Source: Pilaira anomala
Lineage: Eukaryota; Mucoromycota; Mucoromycetes; Mucorales; Mucoraceae
Length of the DNA stretch: 59,501 bases
Direction of reading: 5' to 3'
Assembly: GCA_025716855.1 (NCBI GenBank)
Contig: JAIXMQ010000112.1
Coordinates: 1-59,501, forward strand
The notes under the pieces are model-generated. The model saw nothing but the letters and a program-made list of their open reading frames with translations. It was not told the origin of the DNA and did no database searches. The position numbers and the translations under genes were made by a program. This document shows, one piece after another, positions 43,989-56,022 of this stretch (positions within the stretch are counted from its first letter, which is position 1; each line of letters opens with the position of its first letter).

Positions 43989-46900
43989 ATGACGACTGAT
44001 CATCAACCGGATGAAAAAAAGGAAGCAGCGGTTGAATATGAAGAGCATAAACATATAGAGCACGAAGACGAGATTTCACCTGAACTCGAACTCTTGTTAC
44101 ACACCGATCCAAGTCAAGGACTCACATCCGCTGAAGTCGAACAACGACGTGAACGATATGGCTTCAACGAACTTCCAGAGAAAAAGACGAACCCACTTTT
44201 AAAATTTTTTAGTTATTTCACTGGGCCTATTTCCTATTTGATTGAAATATCTTGTGTGATTGCTGCTATTGTAGGCGATTGGATTGATTTCGGTATCATC
44301 ATGGCTCTTTTATTTATTAATGCAATTATTGGCTATATCGAAGAAGCAAAGGCTGAGTCTGCCTTGGACGCTCTTCGACAAACGTTAGCACTCAAGACTC
44401 GTTGTTGGCGCGATAATGAATTAAAAGAGGTGGACGTAAAAGATCTTGTACCTGGAGATGTGATTGTACTTCGTATTGGTGATATCGTACCTGCTGATGC
44501 ACGTCTCTTGGGACTTGGTGTCAATGGAGAAGAAAGTGAAGCTGAGCTCATGATCGATCAATCTGGATTAACTGGTGAATCTCTTTTAGTTGCCAAGACA
44601 AAAGGAAGTACAGTCTATTCTTCTAGTATCATTAAACAGGGCCAACAGTTAGCTATTGTCACTAAAACCGCGACAGATACTTTTATTGGTCGTGCTGCCA
44701 ACTTGATTGCCATCACTGTTGAAGAAGGTCATTTTCAAAAGATCATTGGAAAAATTGGTAATGTCTTGATTACTTCTACAGTAATATTGGTGTTGATTGT
44801 GTTTATTTATCAAATGGTTAATTTCCGTGGTACCCCAAAGGGTAATTGGAAAATCGTATTGGAAAATTGTTTGGTCTTAACTGTAGCTGCTATTCCAGTA
44901 GGTCTTCCAACCGTCATGTCCGTCACGATGGCTGTAGGTGCAAAACAGTTGGCTGCTAAACAAGTCATTGTAAAACGTCTTACCGCTGTTGAAGAATTAG
45001 CTTCTGTCTCTGTCTTATGTTCTGATAAGACGGGTACTTTGACATTAAATGAATTAACATTTGATAAACCATGGCTTACCAATAACTTTACTGAAGATGA
45101 TATCTTACTTTATTCTTTTTTGGCTGCTGAACCAGGCGCTAATGATCCTATTGAATCTGCTGTACGTCGTGCTGCTGAAACCCAATTAGATATTCTCAAG
45201 AACCGTCAAAATGCTCGCGAAATACCTGGATATAAGGTCACCAAATTCTCACCTTTCAATCCTACAACTAAAATGACTCAAGCTACCATTATGGATCTTT
45301 CTACCAATCAACTCTTTAGTGTTGCTAAAGGTGCGCCTCAAGTTATTACAGAATTAGTAGGTGGTGATGATAATGCTGTTCGAGCTGTTAATTCGCTTGC
45401 TCGTCGTGGTCTTCGTGCACTTGGTGTAGCTAAAACGGTACCTGGAAGCACAGATAAATTTGAATTGGTTGGTATGATCTCTCTTTTAGATCCTCCTCGC
45501 CCTGACTCTCAATCGACAATTGCTGAATGTAATAAACTTGGTGTCGATGTGAAGATGATTACTGGTGATCAAATGATTATTGCAAAGGAAGTAGCTGCTC
45601 GTCTTGGTATGGGTCGGGTCATTTTAGATGCAAATCATTTAGTAGATCCTAGCAAATCAGAAGAAGAAGTGACAGAACATTGTATTCGTGCTGATGGATT
45701 TGCCCAAGTAATTCCTGAACACAAGTATCGAGTAGTTGAATTACTTCAAAATAAGGGACTCTTGGTTGGTATGACAGGTGATGGTGTGAATGATGCTCCT
45801 GCTCTTAAAAAGGCAGATGTTGGTATTGCTGTTGAAGGATGTACCGATGCAGCACGATCTGCAGCTGATATTGTGTTATTGGCTCCCGGTCTTTCTACTA
45901 TTACGGACGGTATCGTTACTTCTCGTGCTATCTTTCAACGTCTTCGATCTTACGCATTATACCGTATTACATCTACAATTCATTTCTTGCTCTTTATGTT
46001 TATCATTACATTAGTTGAAGACTGGACTATGCCAGCTGTACTTTTAATCATGATTTGTGTCCTGGTAAGTTCATTTTTAACATTTCGTAACATGATCGAG
46101 ATTTATTAAATCTTGGTTGATTTTAGAATGATGCTGCTACTTTGGTTATATCCATCGATAATACAGAAATTTCCGAAAAGCCAGACAAGTGGCGTATTGG
46201 ACAGTTACTCACACTTTCATTTGTATTAGCCGCAGGTTTAGCCGCTTTATCATTTGCGCATTTCTATGTGGCCCGAGACGTCTTCCATGTTACTGATAAT
46301 GAGTTACATTCGATCATGTACTTGCATATTTCATCAGGTAAAAAAAGTTTCCGTCGACATATATGTATATGAATTAGGGTATTTCAAATCTAACGCGCCG
46401 TTTTAGCTCCCCATTTCGTCATCTTCTCTACTCGTGTACCTGGTTACTGGTTTACGAATATGCCCAATTGGTTATTTACAGTATGCATTATTGGAACGCA
46501 GGTTATTGCACTGTTCTTTTCAGTTTATGGTATATTTGGTGAAGAAGAAGGTGTTGCCCCTTGTGGTTACCCTTGGGGTTTATCCGTCTTGGGTATTTCT
46601 CTTGTTTATTTTATGTTCCTTGATGTTGTTAAAGTAAAGATTTTCCAATCTTGGAGCTTTGAGATGACTGCTAAAATGGTGCCTACCAGAGGTCGTAAGA
46701 ACAAGTTGGCAACTCGTAGAGAGATTCTGGCACGACGTGTTCAAAATCAAGTTTCATGGAATAAATTATCTGGGTAAGTACTTTTAGAACAAGAAGGGAT
46801 TTATATCTGTACTCATCCAATTTTTTCTTATTATTTCAGTCCTGTTGAAGCTCATGCTATTGTCGCTGCTTTCAGAAACAATGCTCAAAACGAAAAATAA
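43989..46900 (+). CDS. PMA1: Plasma-membrane H+-ATPase (P3A type)
   Basis: Electrogenic proton pump that energises nutrient uptake and sets cytosolic pH. Four exons: 43989-46064, 46127-46337, 46407-46773 and 46840-46900; 904 aa, close to other fungal Pma1 proteins. Motifs in order: acidic N-terminus; TGES at 195-198 (phosphatase loop); PVGLP at 303-307 in membrane segment 4; phosphorylated Asp346 in CSDKTGTLT; KGAP in the nucleotide domain; MITGDQ and GDGVNDAPAL in the hinge; then C-terminal membrane helices. The C-terminus is a short basic regulatory tail (RGRKNKLATRREILARRVQ). It ends in AQNEK and lacks any longer extension. All exon joins preserve frame and the GTAAGT donors are strong. 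One of the most certain genes in the window. Confidence 0.97.
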
Positions 46901-46973
46901 TTTTTTTTTTTCTTTCACCATCTTTGATATGTATAAAGATATAGTATTCAGTATTATTTTAAACGATAAATTA

Positions 46974-47010
<37 letters not shown>

Positions 47011-47237
47011 GATTTTTAGTCTTTCCCTTTCTATTCATCACGTTTGACATTTCAAACTATACAAAAATAACATCTTTGTATGCTTATTTAATTTTTTTTA
47101 TAATTTATGCGTGCGAAACCAAAACTTCCATCTACTTTATAAACTTCTCTTTCATTTAAATGTACTACAACATGCTATTCACAACAAATGGATATTTTTA
47201 AGAAGCTTTCTTCCATCTTCATTTTTACAGAAATTGG
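46901..47237. other. 3' region of PMA1
   Basis: Presumed 3' UTR and downstream spacer. A-run of about 30 at 46978-47009. No gene seen. Confidence 0.4.
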
Positions 47238-47744
47238 CTAGTGAGTTCCTCTGTACACAGACAAAATATCATCACCTGTCAATTCGTCAATTTTTCCTTC
47301 CGCCAAATTTATAAAACATTTAATAATAGATTGGTAATTACTATTGAGTTTTACTTGTTGGTAGCTCTTTTTCAATATAGCCAGAGAGATGTTCTGCTGA
47401 TCATGAGGAAAGATCTTTGCTTTCACCAATAGCTTCAAGGTGTTGTCAATGTCTGCTTGTACAAACTTTTTTTTGGCAATTTTAAAAAGAAAAAACGACG
47501 TGATAGAAGCCATATTGGTCTTATCCGTGTTACGGTACACTTATAACGGCACAGTTGTGAAAAAACCTTTTCTTACAAAGCTTGAAGAACCGAACAACCA
47601 GTTTCGAGGTGTGGCTATTTTTTTCTTTTGCCGAAGTCTTCTGGTAGTTTGGCTGATGGAGGGTCCTTCTTTGGGAACTGAGATAGCTGTCGTTCTTCTA
47701 GTTGAGTTAATGGTCTGAATAATGATTCTTGTGCACACAATCAT
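47238..47744 (-). pseudogene. Unknown 168-codon frame with one internal stop
   Basis: The minus-strand frame runs from about 47744 to a stop at 47238-47240, interrupted once by TAA at 47543-47541. The upstream part is basic (RRTTAISVPKEGPSISQ; RLRQKKKIATPR). The downstream part is helical (FVQADIDNTLKLLVKAKIF; IIKCFINLAEGKIDEL). Composition is protein-like and not driven by runs. It may be a gene broken by one stop, or two exons. No family is recognised. Confidence 0.35.
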
Positions 47745-47790
47745 CCATTTGCATATTATGAATATATATTCCGTATTCCATTATGAAAAA

Positions 47791-47955
47791 TCACTGCTCA
47801 TTAAATTGTACAATTGATTCAATTAAATATGAGGCAAGCGTTTTGGCTACAGAACTCAATTCGAAAATATCGAGGTCATCACTTAATTGAAGCTTCTTTA
47901 TAGTATCATCTGCAATTATTGGGCGGAGCAGAGATATGAATATCTCGTCTGACAT
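47791..47955 (-). CDS. Small uncharacterised open frame, 54 aa
   Basis: ATG 47955 to TGA 47793-47791. Reads MSDEIFISLLRPIIADDTIK and continues as an amphipathic helical, acidic sequence (SDDLDIFELSS...). Just upstream, in another frame, MKIAYEASKVELCKAMNLD suggests that the gene was once longer and is now shifted. It may belong with the broken frame at 47238-47744 as remains of one minus-strand gene. Confidence 0.3.
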   Translation of the reverse strand: MSDEIFISLLRPIIADDTIKKLQLSDDLDIFELSSVAKTLASYLIESIVQFNEQ

Positions 47956-48131
47956 CCAGGTTCATTGCTTTGCATAATTCAACTTTACTTGCCTCATATG
48001 CTATCTTCATAAACATAACTTTTTTAGAAGAGGAGATGGAGTTCTAAAAGTAGTAATTCTTCTTTTCTTCCTATTTAATGCAATAAAATCAGTATTTATA
48101 TATTAATGCAGTTAAAATGATTTAATTTTTT

Positions 48132-48162
<31 letters not shown>

Positions 48163-48896
48163 ACCTTTGCGAGTCATTATCTTTAAATACAACCTTCTTT
48201 TCTTGCTGCATTTTTGAATAAAGAGCCAGCATCTGAGTCGGAATACACCTTCAACTTGACTGATGATGGTGACATAGGCAAACATACTACAATCTTTCTA
48301 GTCGTGATTTGAGTAATATGACCTTTGATGGATATTATGCACTGATCTCTTTATTATCCACAAAGTTGATTGTTTTTGTCACCTTGATGTGACCAGACAT
48401 ATTCATATTACTTTTATCACATATTCACATATGCACGGTCACTACTACTTAATCTATTATCCATCGATTACTAATAAACAATCGTTCTACTAAGTTATAT
48501 ATACTATCGCCCGTTAATACTGACCCGGTAAATAGTAAAATGGATTATCCCTTAACTTTGACAGGTTCTGGTTATTCTATTTAGCTATACCAGGAACATG
48601 GATCAATGTGACACGATGATTGGTATCGTTCTTCCTGCATTAATAACAAGCACGGACCTGAATAATGATATACACTTAGTTTTGACATGTGTGAAAAAAA
48701 TAAGATGTCCATAACAATCAAGTGAGTGATTAACGAAAATCCAGTGACATTCAACCTTTTAGTCAGATATTGTTGTAGAATAAGAAGTAAGCTAATGTTT
48801 TTAATTTTAGGATTAAAAATGATGTGTGCAAATATGGTGCGTGTATCTTTCTCCATATAATAAAAAACTACATTTTACAATAATATGTGTTTCATT
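47956..48896. other. Uncharacterised stretch before the transposon block
   Basis: No supportable gene; a pyrimidine-rich tract (48126-48164) and scattered short frames only. Confidence 0.35.
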
Positions 48897-48992
48897 AAAT
48901 GATTCACATTAATAAATCTTGCTAAACAAAATGATTCACATTAATAAAGCTTGCTAAACAAAATGATTCACATTAATAAATCTTGTTAAACA
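48897..48992 (+). repeat. Three 32-bp tandem units
   Basis: The unit 'aaatgattcacattaataaa' continuing with '[t/g]cttg[c/t]taaaca' starts at 48897, 48929 and 48961. Copies differ at two positions. Located about 110 bp left of the 5' LTR. Confidence 0.9.
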
Positions 48993-49104
48993 ACCTCATC
49001 CTAAGCCAATGAAAAGTCCCTAAATGGTCAAATATCACGTGTTTATCACGTGATACCCAAAAATTACGTTTGCTGAGTATTTTAAAGGTGTTTCTTTAAT
49101 AATT

Positions 49105-49340
49105 TGTCAGGCCGGTTAGAGCTACTACTATAGACCGGGTCATACCGGACCTGAGTCCGAGGAGTCCGGACCGGAACAAGAAGATTAAGAAACATTAGTT
49201 TAGTTTAAATAATACTCGCGTCACTTAAAATAATAAAAGTAACTTTCTTTCACTTTATTAATAATACTATAAAAGTCTTATAAGTCTTTGAAGTATTAAC
49301 CTCAGTATTTACTTAAGTATCATTATAGTAAAGACTGACA
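49105..49340 (+). repeat. 5' LTR
   Basis: 236 bp from TGTCAGG to ...GACTGACA. Contains a GC-rich, self-complementary block near 49113-49170 in otherwise AT-rich DNA. Confidence 0.93.
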
Positions 49341-49341
49341 T

Positions 49342-49357
49342 TGGTAGCACCAGCTCT
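49342..49357 (+). other. Primer-binding site
   Basis: TGGTAGCACCAGCTCT begins one base after the LTR. It starts with TGG, complementary to a tRNA CCA end. The tRNA species was not determined. Confidence 0.6.
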
Positions 49358-49518
49358 TTAAAAGAAGTTCATTATTTGTGTGTCATAAAGTATACTTTTA
49401 TTACATATAATATTTTTATATCATATCTATCTATCTATATATTTTTTTTTTTCTCTGATATATTTAACAAAAAAAAAAAAAAAAAAAATTCGCCAATTCT
49501 ATTCTTACCTGTAAGTAA

Positions 49519-52500
49519 ATGGCTCAAGATAACATTAATCAAGGATTGATATCAAGTTTGGTGTCTATGAAAGAGTCTATGGAAGCTCTTACGGCCCATG
49601 TTCTTGGAAATAATGGTGGTAGTAGTGGTAGTGGTGGTATTACTGCTTCTGATTTACCTAAGCCGTTAATTAAATTGAAAGCTCCTGCTGCATATGATGG
49701 TGTTCGTGATGCGATGATTATTGATGAATGGGTACGTGCTATTGAAAAACATCAAGAGTTCCACTCTTTAAGTGCAAGCCAAACTTTATTATTTGCTTCA
49801 AGTCATCTTTCAGGTCGTGCGAATGCATGGTATCGTTTTATTGAAACAAAAACAGATGCTCCTACCTCTTGGGATACTTTTAAAGCTTTGTTGTTGAACA
49901 AGTTCCGCCCAGAAAATGCTGAATTGTTAGCTCGTGACAGGTTGTGCTCTATTTCTCAAACTTCAACTATACAAGATTATGTTAATCGTTTCATGGATAT
50001 TACTGTATATTTACCTAATATTACTAATGATGAACTGTGTGATAAGTTTATGCGTGGTATCAAATCTCATCAACTTCGTGCTGAATTACGTGGTGTTCTT
50101 GGTACTAGGCGTACTCTTGATAACTATTATAATCTTGCTCTTGCATGGGAAGGTGCTCGTGAATATGGTTCTTCCAATACTCGTGTAGTTTTAGCAAGTC
50201 CTGTTGAAGAACAATCATTTGTAAATGATACAGCAGAACCTATGGATTTGGATGTTATACAAGGTGGTGGTCGTCGTAATATTGCTACTCCTCGTCGTAA
50301 TGGTGGTAATTATTCAGGCAATAAAAATAAAGGTGGTGGTAATAATAACTTCAAGACTAATGGCAAGTGTGAATATTGTTCGCGTTCTGGTCACAATAAA
50401 TTCAAGTGTTTCAAAAGAAGGGATGATATCGCAGCTCTTGATGAACGAAACAAAAGAAGTAACAATCGTGGCTCTATGAATTTGAATACTCTTATTGGTG
50501 GTGATACACAATCTGGTAGTTCAGTTTTATCTTTTGATAATAATGCAGCTAATAAAGATAATAATATTGGTCACTACTTGTCTGTTGATTCTAATAATGC
50601 TGAGAGTGGTATGATTATTAGTCAAAATACTACTTCAACAAGTTCTTCTGGTTCATATAACATTCCTTTTGAGCTTGTTCCGGTCATTGAAGCCAATGCC
50701 AACTATCTTGAAATGGATTTACCACGTCTGCTGGAACTGAATACTGCTTTTTCAACTGACTTGCCCTTATATTCTGCAACTGTTCTTGGTCGTGATAATA
50801 GTAGTATAACGGTCAGGGTTCTTGTTGATACCGGTGCAACTGAATGTTATATCTCGTCATCATTGTCTAAACATATTATGGGTGGACGTACAGCTGTTAA
50901 TCGACAAGTAGAGACAGCTTCTGGTTCGGTGGATGATATAACAGACCAGTTTGTGTTCAATATGAATATACAAGGTTACACGTCTACTGTTTCTGCTTTT
51001 GTATTTGGTGATAAGTTTGATGTCATTCTGGGGCGCTCGTGGTTGAAACTTCACAAACCTCAAGTCTTTTGGGAAAATGATATCTTACGTTTTGTGAATT
51101 CTAATGGTAAGGATTGTATTGTTCGTCCTAGTGAAACAAGCAAATTGTCAGATTCGGATTCTTTTGATTCTTTAAATTATCTTATTTCATCTAAACAGGC
51201 TGATAAGTGTTTGCGAAATGGAAGCGAGGCTTATTTTTGTTTGGTGATGGATGACAAGGTAGAAGACGTAGTTGTTGCTCCTGTTGATAGTAATGGTGAT
51301 GCTAGCTATTGGAATACTTTGGTTAAACAGTATTCTTCGGTTTTTCAAGAAGGGTTACCTGGTTTACCTCCTCCAAGATCGTTTCAGCATGTAATTGACA
51401 CTGAAGATAGTAAACCAGTGAACAGACAAGCCTACCGAATGAGTCCAGGTGAATTGGATGAGCTCAAGAAACAGCTTAAGGATCTCCTTGACTTGGGTTT
51501 GATTAGGCCTAGCTCGTCTCCATATGGATCTCCGGTGTTGTTCGTACGCAAGCCTGATGGTACCAAAACGCATGTGTATTGATTATCGTGCTCTAAATAA
51601 AGCAACTGTAAAAATGACAAGTCCATTACCTCGTATAGATGAAGGTCTTGATCGCATGGAAGGTGCATCGTTTTTCACTACATTGGATTTAAAAAGTGGC
51701 TACCATCAGATACCTATAAAAGAATCTGATATTCCCAAAAACGGCTTTTAATACAAGATATGGCAAATATGAATTTTTAGTACTTCCTTTTGGTCTATGT
51801 AACGCTCCACCATCCTTTCAAGCATGGATGAATAGCGTATTGGGTGATTATATTGATCGTTTTGTGATAGTATATCTTGATGATATTTGTATTTTTAGTA
51901 AAACAGAGGAAGACCACAAGAAGCATGTCAAGTTGGTTCTAGATCGAATGAAGGAAGAAAAGTTAGTACTGAATTTAAAGAAATGTCACTTTAATCAACG
52001 CAAGTTGTCTTTTCTTGGGTTTGAGGTGTCAAGTGCTGGTATTTCTCCTTCAACATCAAAGGTACAAGCAGTAAAGGATTGGCCAAGGCCTACTAATGTT
52101 CAAGAGGTGAGACAGTTTGTTGGACTCAGTCAGCATTATCGTCGTTTCATACCTGGTTTTTCGACCATTGCTGCTCCATTAACTGAATTGACTTCTGGCA
52201 CTGGGCTAAAAAGCGTGCTATTACTTGGACAGATAGCTGTGAAGATAGCTTCAATCAAATCAAGTCTTTGCTTACAAGTGCTCCTGTGCTTCAAATGCCT
52301 AATATGTCGTTGCCTTTTGTAATCGAAACTGACTCTAGTGATTTTGGTATTGGTGCTGTGTTGCTTCAACCGGCTAAGGAAGGTAAACCATCGAATTTTA
52401 AACGTCCATATGGTAATTTCTCGACATGGCATCCAATCGCTTTTGAATCAAAGAAGTTATCCAAGGAAGAAAGAAGTTTCCTGCTCAAGAAAGAGAACTT

Positions 52501-54206
52501 ATTGGTATTGTTCATGCTTTGCGTGTTTGGAGATGCTTCATCGAAGGTTGTCCTGCGGGTAACTGTCTACTCGGATCATAATCCATTGGTTTATTTTCGT
52601 CAAAAGTTAAACCCTACGCTAGACTTGTAGTGGATTTCAGAACTTGAGTTGTATTCGCCAAACATTCAATACAAACCTGGGTGGAAAATACGTTGCTGAT
52701 ACCTTTCTCGTGTGCCTACACTAAAGGTGAGGCGATAGTGGAACCTGTAGAATCAATGGAACCTGATTACTTGTATGCTTCATTAGACCATTTGTCTCCT
52801 GATCTTCGTTATGACTGGCCATTACTCTATTTGACTAAGGGGAAGAAAAGGTTAAAGACAAGGAACTCAAGCAGCTTTTGATAAAGAAAAGCCTAAGTTC
52901 AAGATTGATAATAATTTGGTATATCGTACTGTTAAGTTTCAAGGTCAAAATAAACTAACCGTAGAGAAGGATGTCAAGTTCGTGCCATTTGCTGATAGAG
53001 CAGATCTCGTTACAAAGTTTCATGAAGGTTTTGGACATACCGGTATTAAAAAGCTTTTTGTTCTTTTTAGGGAACGTTACTGGTGGCCCAACATGCGTAC
53101 GGATGTTGAAAGTTGGATACGTTCTTGCCCTTGGTGTCAACTAAATGGTAGAAAGACACTGCTCATCAGGATGAAATGCACCCTCTACCTGTGCCTCATG
53201 CATTTGAACGCTGGCACCTTGATTTTGTTGGTGAACTGCCTCTCACAGTAAATGGAAACAAATGGCTGATTACCGCGGTCGATTATGCTACGAATTGGCC
53301 TATTGCTAAAGCTATGCCTGTGGCGTCTAAAGAAGCTGTTGCAAGTTTCATTTATGAAGAGATTGTTATGAAGTTTGGGTGCCCAGTTGAAGTTGTCACA
53401 GATCGCGGTGCAAATTCTGTAGTGGTTTGTTGAAGAGTACATGAAACGTATTGGTACAAATCATAAGCTGACCTCCGCTTTCCATCCAAGATCTAACTCA
53501 AGGTTGAAAGATATAATGGAACAATTAAAAACATGCTTCGTAAATATGTTCAAGGTGCTCTCCATCGTTGGGATGAATTCGTTGATGTCTCGTTGTGGGC
53601 TACTCGGGTTACAGTCAATGCTACTACTGGTTTTTCACCATTCTTTTTAGTATATGGTCGTGAGCCTAAACTGCCTGGCGATCCCACTATTCCTTTTATT
53701 AGTCAAGAATCATATCAAGATCCTAGAACTATTGCTGATATCACCGCTAGGGAACTCCATGATCTTGGTCAACATCGAGCGGCTGCTGAAGCTAAACTTA
53801 AAGCTATGGGTGAAAAGGACAAGGAACGTTGGGATGCGTTAATTAAACCGGTGTCTATGAAGTTGGGGATATGGTAATGTTAACTAATGAAGGTAAATTT
53901 GCTTTGGAACCCAAGTTTGCTGGTCCTTACATAGTAACTGAGGTATTTAATGATTATGGAACATGTCGGCTCGAAACTATTGAAGGTAGAAGGTTAGATA
54001 CTTTAATTCATAAGGATAGATTGAAACATGCATTAGGTGATAAACCTGAATCTACCTGGTATAATCCAACTGTTTCTCGTCGTGAAGTCAAAGCAGTAAC
54101 TTCCACTAGAAGTGGTAGAGGCGGTGACGGTGCTCATGTTATCTCAAGATCAAATGTACCGTATCTGAACCTACTACTGAAAACCAGGCGCTGCTGTCTA
54201 CTATGA
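49519..54206 (+). pseudogene. gag-pol of the Ty3/gypsy element
   Basis: ATG 49519 opens 687 uninterrupted codons: a capsid-type Gag (ASSHLSGRANAWY; FRPENAELLARDRL), a CCHC zinc knuckle CEYCSRSGHNKFKC near 50368, an aspartic protease with LVDTGATECYI near 50823, and the start of reverse transcriptase. The frame then breaks near 51575. Further pieces in changing frames carry the RT active site YLDD (near 51880), RNase H (TDSSDFGIGAVLL), the integrase zinc finger (H...H...CPWCQ near 53130), the integrase core (LDFVGELP; VVTDRG; VERYNG-like in a shifted frame) and a C-terminal segment to 54206. Most breaks are one-base changes at short homopolymers (51575, 51737, 52210, 53865). The gag-protease part is intact; pol is not translatable as written. 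Confidence 0.88.
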
Positions 54207-54377
54207 TTTTTCTGCTGAACCTGTAATTCGTGAAGATAATAATTCGAATCATCAAGCAAATTTAAATCAACATGAATCAATGATAATAACAGCAATGAAG
54301 TTATCACAATATCGGATTCTGATTCAGAGACTTCATCGTCGTACAAATCAGTTGAGCTGGCTGAAGAAGATAGTTAT

Positions 54378-55601
54378 ATGATGGATGGAGAGGATCCAAG
54401 CCAGATGGATGATAATTGTAATGATTCTGTGATGGATGGATGGGATTCAAATCCGATGGATGGATGTGATTTCAGTCAGAAAGATATTCCTGCTAATGAT
54501 TTTTCAATGGATGGATGCAGTTTCAATCAGATGGATGAGGATGTAGATAATCAACAAGTTGATATATTACCGTCGGAAGAAGATTTTCCAGTGCGTGCAG
54601 AGACAGTCATAAATCCAACACCATCATCTTTTGCTGTTAATATTACTAATGATATTGAAATGATATCCGATGATGATGAAGAAGCAACAAGTTATGTAGA
54701 TATTATGGATATTGAAATAAAAGAAAAAGAAGAAAAGGAGAAATTATTAGAAGAGGTAAGATCCCACGTTATATTTGAGGAATCTATCAGTGTATCTTCT
54801 TCAAGTGATAGAATATCACAAGAACCTGTTACTTTGGAGCTCGTCAATTTGATACCTACTTCTCAAGAACCTGTTCCTCAAGAACATGATCAACATGAAA
54901 ATCCTATTCTGGAGCGCGTGGATTTAGTACCTACGTCTCAAGAACCAGTTATAAAGGAACCACCTGTTCTAGAATTCGTAAAACTTACACCAACTTATCA
55001 AGAGCCTACGGATATGGAATTAGTCACTAGTGATGATCAAGAGTCGGAATTGGAATCTGTTGTTGCTGAATTGGACCAACAATCTGGTGTTAGGGATCAA
55101 TCTAGTGTGAAGGATCAATCTGGTGTTAAGGATGAATCTGGTGTCAAGGATGAATCTGGTGTCAAGGAAGAATCTGTGTAAGGAATCTGGTGTAAGGATC
55201 AATCTGGTGTCAAGGATGAATCCGGTGCCAAGATGAATCCGGTGTCAAGGATCATCAATCTGGTGTAAAGAACAAATCTGTTACCAAGAAATCAAAACCT
55301 GTTCCAATTATTACACCCAGCAAAGGTAATCACGGTTCGTTTACTTTTGGCCTCCTCTCATAAAAATATGATACCTGAACCTCCTGTCAATATCAAGCCT
55401 CGTGTTTTTACTAAACCTATTACCAAGACTGATACTGTTAAGGTAAAGACGTTTGATGGTAACTCTTATGATGTTCAGAGACGAACATCTTTTTGGAGGG
55501 GAAGTGATGTCAGGCCGGTTAGAGCTACTACTATAGACCGGGTCATACCGGACCTTAGTCCGAGGAGTCCGGACCGGAACAAGAAGATTAAGAAACATTA
55601 G
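54378..55601 (+). pseudogene. Third coding region of the Ty3 element, running into the 3' LTR
   Basis: After integrase a 267-codon frame (54378-55181) encodes an acidic, Asp/Glu/Ser-rich protein. It starts with 'MDG' repeats (DGWDSNPMDGCDF), continues with three imperfect 'PTSQEPV' units about 28 residues apart, and ends with tandem 'SGVKDE/Q' units. The DNA of that last part (55080-55290) is an 18-21 bp tandem repeat that shifts frame near 55180. A second frame, 55347-55601, continues basic sequence (RPVRATTIDRVIPDLSP) through the polypurine tract and 94 bp into the LTR. The frame is also open upstream of 54378, so this may be a C-terminal extension of Pol rather than a separate gene. No envelope features (signal peptide, membrane helix) are present. 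Confidence 0.6.
55495..55507 (+). other. Polypurine tract
   Basis: GGAGGGGAAGTGA lies directly before the 3' LTR; only one pyrimidine interrupts the purines, as expected for the plus-strand primer. Confidence 0.7.
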
Positions 55602-55745
55602 TTTAGTTTAAATAATAATTCGTGTCACATAAAATAATAAAAAGTAACTTTCTTTCACTTTATTAATAATACTATAAAAGTCTTATAAGTCTTTGAAGTA
55701 TTAACCTCAGTATTTACTTAAGTATCATTATAGTAAAGACTGACA
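55508..55745 (+). repeat. 3' LTR
   Basis: 238 bp, identical to the 5' LTR except for about six differences clustered at 55555 and 55618-55652. Confidence 0.93.
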
Positions 55746-56022
55746 TTTCGTCTAAACTTAACTTTTTTTAAATTGTTACACAAACTTTTTGAAAAAAAAA
55801 ACTTTTACTCTTAAACATCATCCTTACTACTGTTTACATACAAAAAGTATCATCGAATTCACTAATTCTTTCTTAAAAAAAGTATTTGTGTATATTGCAC
55901 CAGAACAAACAACTGTTCTAGTCAAGCTCTTCTTTGATTATCTTTAGTAACAACACCACCTTAAAACCCTATCACTTTATTCACAAAAACCAAAAACCAA
56001 AAAAAAAAAAAAAAAAAAAAAC
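55746..56022 (+). promoter_or_regulatory. LINE 5' leader
   Basis: 277 bp with no open frame of note; ends in an A-run (55999-56020) just before the ORF1 start. An internal promoter is expected for a LINE, but no motif is recognisable. Confidence 0.4.

Larger units (their letters stand above)
49105..55745 (+). mobile_element. Ty3/gypsy-type LTR retrotransposon, full length but frameshifted
   Basis: Two direct LTRs (49105-49340 and 55508-55745) with TGT...ACA ends bound a 6.6-kb element. A TGG-starting primer-binding site follows the 5' LTR after one base and a polypurine tract precedes the 3' LTR. Coding order is gag with CCHC knuckle, protease, reverse transcriptase, RNase H, integrase. Integrase after RNase H defines Ty3/gypsy order. 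The LTRs differ at only about six positions, so insertion is fairly recent. The bases flanking the two ends (TAATT and TTCGT) do not match as a target-site duplication. Confidence 0.93.

Noticed and set aside
49113..49175. Hammerhead-ribozyme-like words in the LTR (CTGA...GTCC...GAAC)
   Set aside because: The invariant CUGAUGA and GAAA core cannot be placed in the right order; only a hairpin-prone block remains.
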